8,919 nt of DNA from Desulfobacteraceae bacterium (GTDB lineage Bacteria; Desulfobacterota; DSM-4660; Desulfatiglandales; Desulfatiglandaceae). The notes beneath the pieces were generated by a model. The model was given only the letters and a program-made list of their open reading frames with translations, did no database searches and had not been told where the DNA came from. A program made the position numbers and the translations under genes. The DNA is taken from positions 1 to 8,919 of the forward strand of contig JAUVRS010000089.1 of the NCBI GenBank assembly GCA_030597505.1, written 5' to 3'. Positions 1 through 5,932 of the stretch are shown piece by piece. The stretch's first letter is position 1; the number at the start of each line of letters is the position of its first letter.

Positions 1-123
1 ATAGGGGATTTAGATTGAATTAAAAAAGGTGAATTGGGTACACTAAAAAAAGACATCGCAGAAATCGAAAGAATGTCGAAAGCGCTGATAAAGGCTTTAG
101 AAAACAAACACTTGAATCCTTGA
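1..123 (+). other. C-terminal tail of an unidentified ORF, interrupted by TGA
   Basis: In frame 1 from the left edge the sequence reads I-G-D-L-D, then a TGA at 16-18, then an uninterrupted stretch to a TGA at 121-123. The stretch after the first stop is lysine- and glutamate-rich and helical in character, ending M-S-K-A-L-I-K-A-L-E-N-K-H-L-N-P. It lies immediately before an intrinsic terminator, which is where a gene end would be expected. The internal TGA suggests either a gene that has lost its tail, or a short unrelated ORF starting at TTG 34 or ATG 73, neither with a well-spaced ribosome site. I do not recognise the family. Because the body of the gene lies outside the window, I assign no function. 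Confidence 0.3.
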
Positions 124-143
124 CCCCTGGCATCCTGCGACCC

Positions 144-179
144 TCTTCTCCAACTAAATTGGAGAAGAACCCCTTTTTT
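144..179 (+). terminator. Intrinsic terminator closing the left-edge transcription unit
   Basis: A perfect 10-bp stem (144-153 pairing with 159-168; arm TCTTCTCCAA) encloses the 5-nt loop CTAAA. It is followed by ACCCC and a run of six T at 174-179. It lies 21 nt after the TGA at 121-123, as expected for rho-independent termination of a rightward transcript entering from outside the window. The five bases between the stem and the T-run and the A/T pairs in the stem make it moderate rather than strong. Confidence 0.7.
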
Positions 180-180
180 C

Positions 181-613
181 ATAGTAAAAAATATTTCTCC
201 TCAAGACAGGCCTGGACTCAATTTTAATCAATAATCTCACCACAACCGGGCAGGGCGGTCAACTCTCAACAATCACGGCCACCGTGGTGTTCGGCTATTT
301 TCTTCAACATTTTGAAAGGTTACGATCATTCCTTAGGGTTCTGCTTCGAAGAACAAAAGGTAGGATAACCACCAAAATATGAAATGGCGGCCCTATGCGT
401 ATAATAAGCTTGAGATTTGGCCAAGAATTTAATATATGAATTGACAGCCTGAAAACATCCGGAGTTTATTGTGACTAATATTTTATCAAGCGGGTCAAAA
501 TACCAAACCACGGTCCGATGAAATTCCCCATAGCCATACTGGTTGTTTGCGGGTTGACCGTTGTATTTTTGATTTAGCTAGAAAGGGTGTCAGTGTGGTC
601 TGTGCGGTTTTGG
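181..613. other. Gap without a convincing gene
   Basis: This stretch has no ORF with a good start and ribosome site. The longest minus-strand open frame runs from a TAG at 578-580 to a stop at 326-328. Its only start is a GTG at 511 without a Shine-Dalgarno sequence. The peptide is rich in aromatic residues (for example V-V-W-Y-F-D-P-L-D-K) and could be a decayed gene remnant, but I do not recognise it. A second open frame on the plus strand, about 187-381, also lacks a start codon. A short inverted repeat CACGG-CCA-CCGTG lies at 274-286. A possible -35 box TTGACC at 554-559 has only a poor -10 candidate, TAGAAA, 19 bp downstream. Confidence 0.4.
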
Positions 614-680
614 CTTAGGGCCTGCGCAGGCCCTGAGATGGCGATGGTTTAGACACCGCGTGATTTAAAACCAATCACGC
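614..680 (+). promoter_or_regulatory. Two palindromes in the leader of the aminotransferase gene
   Basis: Two inverted repeats lie between the weak promoter candidate and the ribosome site of the aminotransferase. The first is the perfect 18-bp palindrome AGGGCCTGCGCAGGCCCT at 617-634. As RNA it extends to 614-637 through a G-U pair and two further pairs. The second is an 8-bp stem, GCGTGATT at 658-665 with AATCACGC at 673-680, around a 7-nt loop. Neither is followed by a T-run, so they are not ordinary terminators. They could be operator sites for a dimeric regulator or a folded 5' leader. The second ends 10 bases before the Shine-Dalgarno sequence, so it could affect translation. Function is inferred from position only. 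Confidence 0.45.
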
Positions 681-702
681 ATAAACAGATAGGGGAAGGC
701 TT

Positions 703-2037
703 ATGGCGAAAATAAGGATAAATGGTAAGAACTCGTCTTTGATTCTGTGCAGGACATCAAAAGAGGTTATCAATAAAGGCATCCCGGTCATAACAAGAGG
801 TGAAGGCTGCCAGGTTTTCGACCAGGAAGGAAACGCTTATTTGGACCTTATGTCGGGCGTTACCAGACCGGTCCATGTTGGCTATGGGCGAAAAGAGCTG
901 GCCCAGGCCATCATGGACCAGGCTGTGGAGCTGCCCTATTTTACTCCCATGCACTTTACAAATCCTCGTGCCCTGGAGTTGAGCGAGGTTCTGGCCGGGT
1001 TGACCCCGGAAAAAATTGATAATTTTCTGTTTGTCTGTGATGGCTCAGAGGCGGTTGAAACGGCCATGAAACTGGCCAAACAGCACCACTCATACAAGGG
1101 TGAAAAACAACAGTTTAAGATTATATCTAGAAGAGGGGCATATCACGGTGTCACATCACTTGCCCTGAGAGCTCTGGGGACGGTCTTGCCGATGAGACAT
1201 TCCATGGAACCGCTTGCTCCAGGATCGGTTTTTGTCGAATCCCCCTATTGTTTCCGCTGCCCGTTGCGGTTAAAATACCCCGATTGTGACATTGCCTGCG
1301 CCAGGGACGTCAAGCGGATCATCGAGTTTGAAGGGCCTGATCAGATTTCGTGCTTTATAGGTGAGCCCGTACAGCAGGGGTTCGGGGCGCTGGCCCCACC
1401 CCCGGAATACTGGCCCATTATTCGGGATATCTGTGACGATTACGGTGTGCTGTTAATCATCGATGAGGTCATTTGTGGGTTCGGGAGGATTGGTCGCTGG
1501 TTCGGGATCGAGCATTTTGGCATTCAGCCCGATCTGATCACCATGGCAAAGGGTATTTCCAGCGGATATGTTCCCCTGGGTGCGGTTGGCTGCACTGATG
1601 AGGTTATTGACCCCATCGATACGTTTGAGCATCTGCACACGTACGCCAACCACCCTGTGGCCTGTGCGGCCGGCCTCAAAAACATTGAAATCATAAAAGA
1701 CGAAGACCTGGTCAAAAGGTCTGATGAGATGGGAAGATATTTTCTGGATGCCTTAAAATCGCTTGAAGAGCATCCCATTGTCGGAGAAGTCCGAGGCAAT
1801 GGCCTGTGGCTGGGTATTGACTTCACTACCGACAAAAAGACACGGGCCCTGTTCCCCATGAGCCGACTCAGCAGTCTGGTTGATCGGGCATATCATAAAG
1901 GATTAATCATTAAACTGATGGGACTGGCACTTGAGTTGGCGCCTCCTTTAATTATAGAGAAAGGTGAAATTGACAGGGGCATCAAGATCCTGCACGAGTG
2001 TATTGCCGAAGAAGCAAAAGATATGGGACTTGCTTAA
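703..2037 (+). CDS. Class III (omega-type) PLP-dependent aminotransferase with a four-cysteine insert
   Basis: This is a fold-type I PLP enzyme that transfers an amino group between an amine or omega-amino acid and a 2-oxo acid in the cytoplasm. At 444 residues it has normal family length. Visible landmarks are the cofactor phosphate loop D-G-S-E-A (113-117), Y-H-G (147-149), E221, the pyridine-binding aspartate D254 in I-I-D-E-V, the catalytic lysine K283 in M-A-K-G, and T313. An insert at 183-199 has the pattern C-x2-C-x8-C-x3-C, seen in a subset of this family and suggestive of a metal or structural site. Near the C terminus the A-P-P-L motif follows K404 where many omega-transaminases carry a substrate-binding arginine. 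The ATG has the ribosome site AGGGGAAGG at 691-699. Overall resemblance is to omega-amino-acid and taurine-type transaminases, but the substrate cannot be assigned. The neighbouring transporter may supply it. Confidence 0.9.
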   Translation: MAKIRINGKNSSLILCRTSKEVINKGIPVITRGEGCQVFDQEGNAYLDLMSGVTRPVHVGYGRKELAQAIMDQAVELPYFTPMHFTNPRALELSEVLAGLTPEKIDNFLFVCDGSEAVETAMKLAKQHHSYKGEKQQFKIISRRGAYHGVTSLALRALGTVLPMRHSMEPLAPGSVFVESPYCFRCPLRLKYPDCDIACARDVKRIIEFEGPDQISCFIGEPVQQGFGALAPPPEYWPIIRDICDDYGVLLIIDEVICGFGRIGRWFGIEHFGIQPDLITMAKGISSGYVPLGAVGCTDEVIDPIDTFEHLHTYANHPVACAAGLKNIEIIKDEDLVKRSDEMGRYFLDALKSLEEHPIVGEVRGNGLWLGIDFTTDKKTRALFPMSRLSSLVDRAYHKGLIIKLMGLALELAPPLIIEKGEIDRGIKILHECIAEEAKDMGLA

Positions 2038-2349
2038 GAAACGTGACCCATTAACAGACCTCTTCCCATGATTTGTGAATTCCGGCAAAACCTTGCGGCG
2101 CCGGGGTTCACAATAACTTGCTGTATCCTGCCAGGGCCTTGGCCCCGTTGATATGTTTTGGCGGTTTCTGATAATCAGCCACCCGACACGCTTCATTTCA
2201 CCGGTCCATTTGGTGTCCTCCTTCTCCCCAAACAGCTCAACCCGTGACCCATTTCTATAGCCTTCTTTAAAAAACAATGGCAACCGAAAATGAGATATAC
2301 CATACCAGATTCCGGGGATTTTCGATTTCAACCCTCAAAAAAATCGACC
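2038..2349. other. Spacer after the aminotransferase, no convincing gene
   Basis: A minus-strand open frame covers much of this stretch and runs into the end of the aminotransferase (1948-2331). It has no recognisable domain and I treat it as chance or remnant. The segment contains the large hairpin described separately, a smaller GGGC-CTTG-GCCC stem near 2134-2145, and an 11-bp direct repeat CGTGACCCATT at 2042-2052 and 2243-2253. There is no T-run terminator behind the aminotransferase. Confidence 0.4.
2073..2113. repeat. Large intergenic hairpin after the aminotransferase gene
   Basis: The arms 2073-2086 (TTGTGAATTCCGGC) and 2100-2113 (GCCGGGGTTCACAA) pair over 14 positions, with two adjacent G-U pairs in the plus-strand RNA, around a 13-nt loop. 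It starts 35 bases after the aminotransferase stop. There is no poly-T on either side, so it is not a standard intrinsic terminator. It could protect the 3' end of the mRNA, act in factor-dependent termination, or be one copy of a dispersed palindromic repeat. Only one copy is present in this window, so the repeat idea cannot be tested here. Confidence 0.5.
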
Positions 2350-2377
2350 TTGTATCTCTTGACTAAAATGTTATAAG
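2350..2377 (+). promoter_or_regulatory. Candidate sigma70-type promoter for the MFS transporter
   Basis: A -35-like TTGTAT at 2350-2355 and a -10-like TATAAG at 2372-2377 are separated by 16 bp. The -10 matches the consensus at five of six positions but the -35 at only three. Transcription would begin near 2384, giving a leader of about 80 nt before the transporter ATG. An alternative -35, TTGACT at 2359-2364, is too close to the -10. Confidence 0.35.
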
Positions 2378-2378
2378 T

Positions 2379-2461
2379 ACCCGCCACATCTCACCACACG
2401 TGAGGGTGGGTCGGGGCTACTTTTTCTGAGAGCTTCCGATCAAACTGATTCTCAGTAGGAT
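2379..2461 (+). promoter_or_regulatory. Structured 5' leader of the transporter, partly TPP-riboswitch-like
   Basis: The leader has a small CTCAC/GTGAG stem (2390-2394 with 2400-2404). It also has a stem CTGAGA (2426-2431) with TCTCAG (2450-2455), which ends just before the ribosome site AGGA at 2457-2460. Several elements occur in the same order as in the thiamine pyrophosphate riboswitch. These are TCGGGG (2411-2416), CTGAGA, CCGA (2436-2439, able to pair with TCGG), ACTGAT (2444-2449, compare ACCTGAT) and TAGGA (2456-2460, compare TAGGGA). However, the P3 stem and the P5 stem-loop that complete the TPP aptamer are not visible. It is either a degenerate or unusual leader RNA, or a simple hairpin that sequesters the ribosome site. 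Confidence 0.35.
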
Positions 2462-2466
2462 AAAAA

Positions 2467-3744
2467 ATGAATCATTTTTTTTCAGATCTTGCCAAAAGGA
2501 AAAAAGACATATATTGGGGCTGGGTTGTGGTTTTTGGCGCCTTTGGAATGCTTAGCCTCACCTATGGCACTCGATATTGCTTTGGCATATTTGTCAAGCC
2601 AATGTTTGTTGAATACCACTGGTCCATGTCCGTCATCTCTCTGGGTGCTTCCATCAATCTTTTTGTTTATGCGTTTATCGGGATCTTCACCGGCAGACTC
2701 CTTGATAAGATTGCAGCCAAATGGATTTTGACGGTCGGTGCTGTTATCACCGCATTCGGTTTTGCTTCAATAAATTTTATCCAAACACCCATGGGTCTGT
2801 TTCTCTCCTATGGCCTTTTGTGTGGAATTGGGACAGCCTGTGCCGGAGTAGTGGTCAATAATGCTGCGGTAGGGAAGTGGTTTGTGAGAAAAAAAGGGTT
2901 GGCCCTGGGGATCTCGAGCATGGGGATCGGTTTTGGAACAATGGTTTTGACTCCCTTGGCAGGTTATATTGTGGACCATTATCCCTGGCGGACCGGATTC
3001 ATCTTTATAAGCGGTGTGATATTTGTTTTTGGTATCCTGATCTCGCAGCTTTTTATGGGAAAACCCAACCCGGAATCACTTGGCTTGTTGCCGGACGGAG
3101 AAAAGGCCCCTAAAAACAAAGAAGATCCGCCTATCTCGTACACCAAACCTGAAAAAATATCGATTAAACCCTTCTTAAGAAACACCCGTTTTTGGATCCT
3201 GGCCTTATGTAACCTCGTGGGTGCGATGACCTCCATGATGACCTTTGTCCATCAGGTCACGTATGCCCTAGACCAAGATATTGGAAAAGTCGCCGCAGCT
3301 TTCTCGCTGGGGATCATCGGTATCAGTGGCGGTTTTGGGAAGCTCTTCTTTGGATGGCTGGGCGACCGGATCAAAGATGCCAAGTATTCAGCCTCGCTGG
3401 GGTATCTGATTATGGCCTTGGGCATGTTTATTTTGTTAAATGCAAAAACGGTTATGGGGCTGTCTCTTTTTGCCCTCATCTTCGGGTTTGGGTATGGTTC
3501 TTTGGCGCCCCTGATGCCTTACCTGCTTTCAGACAGATTTGGCCGACATACCCTGGGAACTGCCTTCGGGCTACTGATATTCTTTGTGGCAGGGATTGGT
3601 GGCGGTATGGGACCTCTTTTGGGAGGGATCATATTTGACGTTACGGGAGCCTACGCATATGCATGGAAATTAAACATGGTCGCACTGTTCGCCGTGTCAT
3701 TTTTTATACTGGCTTTAAAACCAAGGGAAAACCCTCTGGAATAG
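2467..3744 (+). CDS. MFS transporter, oxalate/formate antiporter or monocarboxylate type
   Basis: This is an inner-membrane secondary transporter of 425 residues, normal for the superfamily, with about 12 hydrophobic segments in two halves. The MFS loop motif appears as G-R-L-L-D-K (76-81) after helix 2 and again as G-W-L-G-D-R (296-301) in the second half, supporting the six-plus-six layout. The N-terminal Y-W-G-W-V and the helix-5 stretch G-L-A-L-G-I-S-S-M-G-I-G-F-G (144-157) are typical of OFA and monocarboxylate-type members. A hydrophilic central loop lies at about 198-235. Substrates in the family are small organic anions, so a carboxylate or amino-acid-derived acid is plausible but not shown. 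It follows the aminotransferase on the same strand across 430 bp with its own likely promoter. The ATG is preceded by AGGA at 2457-2460, six bases away. No terminator is visible downstream. Confidence 0.85.
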   Translation: MNHFFSDLAKRKKDIYWGWVVVFGAFGMLSLTYGTRYCFGIFVKPMFVEYHWSMSVISLGASINLFVYAFIGIFTGRLLDKIAAKWILTVGAVITAFGFASINFIQTPMGLFLSYGLLCGIGTACAGVVVNNAAVGKWFVRKKGLALGISSMGIGFGTMVLTPLAGYIVDHYPWRTGFIFISGVIFVFGILISQLFMGKPNPESLGLLPDGEKAPKNKEDPPISYTKPEKISIKPFLRNTRFWILALCNLVGAMTSMMTFVHQVTYALDQDIGKVAAAFSLGIIGISGGFGKLFFGWLGDRIKDAKYSASLGYLIMALGMFILLNAKTVMGLSLFALIFGFGYGSLAPLMPYLLSDRFGRHTLGTAFGLLIFFVAGIGGGMGPLLGGIIFDVTGAYAYAWKLNMVALFAVSFFILALKPRENPLE

Positions 3745-3812
3745 GAATTCATGTCAGTGGGATCTTGTGCACATCATACACAAAATTGAATTGTGAATCG
3801 AGAGGTTTTGGA

Positions 3813-4040
3813 TCACTTCGATTTCCAGCCCATCCAGGCCTTTGCAACTGTATAAATAAGTTGTATGGCATCGTACCCTCCAATAGCAGGGCCTTTTTCA
3901 AAATCCCCTTCGATGCTTCCCATTTGATTTGTTATGTGAGCGAAACAGATTACCGGTTTTTCTCTTGCTTCGGCAAAGGCATATAAAGCTTCGGCTTCCA
4001 TTTCTACTGTTCAGAAATATAGGTTGTCGGTCCATATCAT
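3813..4040 (-). pseudogene. Decayed C-terminal remnant of a nucleoside phosphorylase (PNP/UDP family)
   Basis: Read on the minus strand, the frame gives M-I-W-T-D-N-L-Y-F (from 4040), then TGA at 4013-4011, then T-V-E-M-E-A-E-A-L-Y-A-F-A (4010 onward) and on to a stop at 3815-3813. The E-M-E-A-x-A-L-Y-A-F-A, I-C-F-A-H-I-T-N-Q-M-G and G-D-F-E-K-G motifs are characteristic of the C-terminal part of purine/uridine phosphorylase-like enzymes, which split nucleosides with phosphate. The W-T-D segment resembles the W-T-T-D motif that normally lies some 20 residues further upstream. The intervening codons are missing and a stop sits at the junction. Upstream of 4040 the frame soon meets another stop (TAG) and homology fades. 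I read this as a dead fragment. It could be called as a 62-residue protein from ATG 4001, but that would lack the whole active-site domain. Confidence 0.75.
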
Positions 4041-4097
4041 GGTTCCAAACCACTAATCCTTTCTACATGCAACATTAATGATTAAGACAATTTTATG

Positions 4098-4126
4098 TTG
4101 CTTTTCTCAAATTTGAATATTATAAA
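4098..4126 (+). promoter_or_regulatory. Candidate promoter with palindromic spacer ahead of the HTH gene
   Basis: A -10-like TATAAA at 4121-4126 (five of six consensus bases) lies 17 bp downstream of TTGCTT at 4098-4103, a weak -35. The spacer contains the perfect 10-bp palindrome TCAAATTTGA at 4107-4116. A site between -35 and -10 is a typical operator position for repressors and for MerR-like regulators. The downstream gene encodes a small winged-helix protein, so autoregulation is possible but unproven. Confidence 0.4.
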
Positions 4127-4165
4127 GCACATTTAGCACAATAATAAAGGGAAAGAGGATATATT

Positions 4166-4414
4166 ATGTCTGAGATTATGACCACAAAGGAATTGGCAAA
4201 GTATTTGAGGTTACACGAGATCACAATTTGTAAACATGCCGCTAAGGGTAACATCCCTGGAATTCGGATCGGCAGTGCCTGGCGGTTTGACAAGGAAGCT
4301 ATTGACAGGTGGATTAGCGAAGGTGACAAGAAGGCTCAGAAAGTCAAGAAATCGAAGCCGAAAGCTGCTTCTAAGGCTGTGAAGGTAAAATTGCGCAAAA
4401 AGAGAAAGAGCTGA
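4166..4414 (+). CDS. Excisionase/MerR-like helix-turn-helix protein with lysine-rich tail
   Basis: This small DNA-binding protein has 82 residues. Residues 6-50 fit the excisionase-type winged helix (HTH_17-like): T-T-K-E-L-A-K-Y-L at 6-14, a turn and second helix with I-C-K-H-A-A-K-G at 21-28, the wing I-P-G-I-R-I-G at 30-36, then W-R-F (39-41) and the closing E-A-I-D-R-W-I (44-50). The remaining 32 residues (51-82) contain 15 lysines or arginines plus alanine, serine and proline, like a histone H1 or AlgP tail that would bind DNA non-specifically. The start at 4166 is supported by GAGG at 4155-4158, seven bases upstream; M5 is a less favoured alternative. No integrase or phage gene is next to it, so a role as a phage excisionase is not supported. 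A transcriptional or nucleoid-associated role is inferred. Confidence 0.8.
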   Translation: MSEIMTTKELAKYLRLHEITICKHAAKGNIPGIRIGSAWRFDKEAIDRWISEGDKKAQKVKKSKPKAASKAVKVKLRKKRKS

Positions 4415-4747
4415 GTTGATTTATTTATATCTATTGCTCTTCAGTGGTAGGTTTGATGCCAGGGAGAGACCCTGGAACAAGGGCGAAGTTTTGACTACAG
4501 TTTCAATACTTCAACTAAAATCAGCTATTTCGCCAGTCTCGCACGGTTTTGGCCGATGTGAGACGAAACCTTTATGCCAGACACCTTGCCCCGGCGCTGT
4601 TACCAGATAGCAAGAAAATCCTGACCATATTGTTTTTTTCTCCAGCCCAAATTCTTGACTCTTGAGACTCTACGTGCAGGCACCTTGTACGCATACAGAA
4701 ACAACTCTTTACTTGGCCACTGCTAGCATCTAAGGAGGACCATAAAA
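4415..4747. other. Spacer between the HTH and lipoprotein genes, with hairpins
   Basis: No gene is convincing here; a 64-codon plus-strand frame at 4416-4610 lacks a ribosome site and any recognisable motif. The segment holds a 6-bp hairpin CCAGGG-agaga-CCCTGG (4459-4475), the longer hairpin listed separately, and a run of seven T at 4632-4638 without an adjacent stable stem. The boxes TTGACT (4655-4660) and TTGAGA (4662-4667) could be -35 elements for the lipoprotein gene, but no good -10 is correctly spaced from either. Confidence 0.4.
4536..4564 (+). ncRNA. Hairpin in the intergenic spacer, possible structured or small RNA
   Basis: The arms GTCTCGCA (4536-4543) and TGTGAGAC (4557-4564) pair over 8 bp with one G-U. 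Inside them, CGG (4544-4546) pairs with CCG (4553-4555) past a bulged A, leaving a six-base TTTTGG loop. With the preceding CCAGGG/CCCTGG hairpin (4459-4475) and the T-run at 4632-4638, the spacer could encode a small RNA or the 3' structure of the HTH transcript. Neither hairpin touches a T-run, so termination at them is not predicted. Confidence 0.25.
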
Positions 4748-4975
4748 ATGAAGTATTTGAATCTACGTAGTCTTTTCATGGCGTTGCTGCTTATGATGGT
4801 CGGTATTTTCATTTTCGGGGGGTGCGATAGCGGTGAAAAAGTAGTAGATAAAGTTACTGGAAACCAAGACGTCAAGCAGTACCATAAACTGAAAAAAGAT
4901 ATCGGAAAGATTGCTGACCAGCAGGCGAAAAGGTACAATAAAATCTTGGATGACGATGACAAGGAGGGCGAATAA
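4748..4975 (+). CDS. Small lipoprotein, function unknown
   Basis: This 75-residue protein has a basic start (M-K-Y-L-N-L-R), a hydrophobic core at about 9-23 and a lipobox ending F-G-G-C at 23-26. C26 is the expected lipidated cysteine after signal peptidase II cleavage. D27 follows it; in E. coli an aspartate at +2 keeps lipoproteins in the inner membrane, though that rule may not hold here. The mature 50 residues are highly charged and probably helical, including V-V-D-K-V-T-G-N (32-39) and an acidic end D-D-D-D-K-E-G-E. I recognise no domain. The start is well supported by AAGGAGG at 4732-4738, nine bases before the ATG. It stands alone and converges on the dmsC end. A scaffold or envelope-stress role would be guesswork. 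Confidence 0.8.
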   Translation: MKYLNLRSLFMALLLMMVGIFIFGGCDSGEKVVDKVTGNQDVKQYHKLKKDIGKIADQQAKRYNKILDDDDKEGE

Positions 4976-5071
4976 AAGTGATGATGGTGATGGATTTCGG
5001 GTGCTGCAAGCAGGGTGAAATGCAGTATTCTATTTCATTCTATCAATCTAAAAATCAGATATCAAGTCAGG

Positions 5072-5932
5072 TTAAATTCCGACTCTTTCATGGGTTGCGT
5101 AGAAGAAAAAGCGCCCCGCAATTTCTGAAACCAGAATAAAGATAAAAACCGGATAGACAATAAAAAGAAAACTCGTGAATATGGCAACCCCAAAGAGACC
5201 CAACCCGGCAAAAGCCAACACAATTCGTAAAATGACGGTTCGACTGTGTTTCTTCCAGCCGGGTACTATGCCCTCCTTAGGTGAACTTTCTCCCTCACCC
5301 GTGAACAGCCCAACTGAAATAATAACGGACTGGATACCCACAAGGAACAAGGCCAGAATGGCTAAAACAGACAAAATCTCTGCCAACCATCTGCCCTGGG
5401 CGGGTGGAACACCGGATACACACACAACCGCATATGCTACAGCGCCAAGCAGAATGGTAGTGGTATAAAAAGCGATGGGAGTTGTGTTTCTGTTCCAGGA
5501 AGGAACTGTGCGCAACAGGTAAATTTTTGACATACAAAAGACGAGGATAAGGGATAGCACCGTCGCCGTCCATAAAATAGGTTTTATCACATCCCTCGAG
5601 ACCGGACCGAAGATGTGGAGGATAGCCAAAAAACAAAGCGCCATGGTTAAAATCCCCATGAGCAAACCTTCACGACTTAACCAGGATGTCTTAACGTTGT
5701 AAAATGCTTTCATGGCCTTTTCAGGATGTCCCAAATGGAAGAGGGACACAAGAAGGCCTATGATGAGTAGGGGGGCGGTCAGGAAAATCACCCATTGCAT
5801 CACTTTTTGAGCGGTTTCCATGCCGGCCTTGGAAACTAGGTATCCGTCGAATCCCACGCACATCAAAATCATGCCCATGGCCAGCTGAACAATGATGGTG
5901 AATATCACCAGAGGCCAATCTTTGGATTCCAT
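5072..5932 (-). CDS. dmsC: DMSO reductase family membrane anchor subunit (DmsC)
   Basis: This integral membrane subunit anchors the DmsAB pair and oxidises menaquinol, passing electrons to the iron-sulfur subunit. At 286 residues it matches DmsC length and shows about eight hydrophobic helices. The family signature F-H-L-G (65-68) contains H66, which corresponds to the quinol-site histidine known in E. coli DmsC. S-W-L-S-R-E (83-88) and the final E-I-A-G-R-F (270-275) are further DmsC landmarks. The gene starts inside dmsB with a 28-bp overlap. Its ribosome site GAGGAGGTG (5943-5935) lies within the dmsB codons for E-E-V, four bases after the core before ATG 5932. It is the last gene of the operon and ends about 96 bp from the convergent lipoprotein gene, with no clear terminator between them. 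Confidence 0.9.
   Translation of the reverse strand: MESKDWPLVIFTIIVQLAMGMILMCVGFDGYLVSKAGMETAQKVMQWVIFLTAPLLIIGLLVSLFHLGHPEKAMKAFYNVKTSWLSREGLLMGILTMALCFLAILHIFGPVSRDVIKPILWTATVLSLILVFCMSKIYLLRTVPSWNRNTTPIAFYTTTILLGAVAYAVVCVSGVPPAQGRWLAEILSVLAILALFLVGIQSVIISVGLFTGEGESSPKEGIVPGWKKHSRTVILRIVLAFAGLGLFGVAIFTSFLFIVYPVFIFILVSEIAGRFFFYATHERVGI

Noticed and set aside
641..702. GGCGATGG as the start of a fluoride riboswitch
   Set aside because: The later conserved blocks of that riboswitch are absent and the local bases are explained by simple palindromes.
1948..2331. 127-codon minus-strand open frame overlapping the end of the aminotransferase
   Set aside because: It has no recognisable motif, overlaps a certain gene by 90 bp and spans the hairpin; it is more likely chance or remnant.
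3663..3986. 107-codon plus-strand open frame crossing the transporter end
   Set aside because: It overlaps the last helix of the transporter in another frame and is antisense to the phosphorylase remnant; no start signal.
4001..4040. TGA at 4013-4011 as a selenocysteine codon in the nucleoside phosphorylase fragment
   Set aside because: The family has no selenocysteine there, and about 20 codons normally lying between the flanking motifs are missing, so a deletion with decay explains it better.
4713..4728. TTGGCCACTGCTAGCA as a sigma54 promoter for the lipoprotein gene
   Set aside because: The GG and GC pairs are separated by nine rather than ten bases and the flanking bases match poorly.
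4976..5071. Bidirectional terminator between the lipoprotein gene and dmsC
   Set aside because: I could find only 4-bp stems and no paired T-run, too weak to call.
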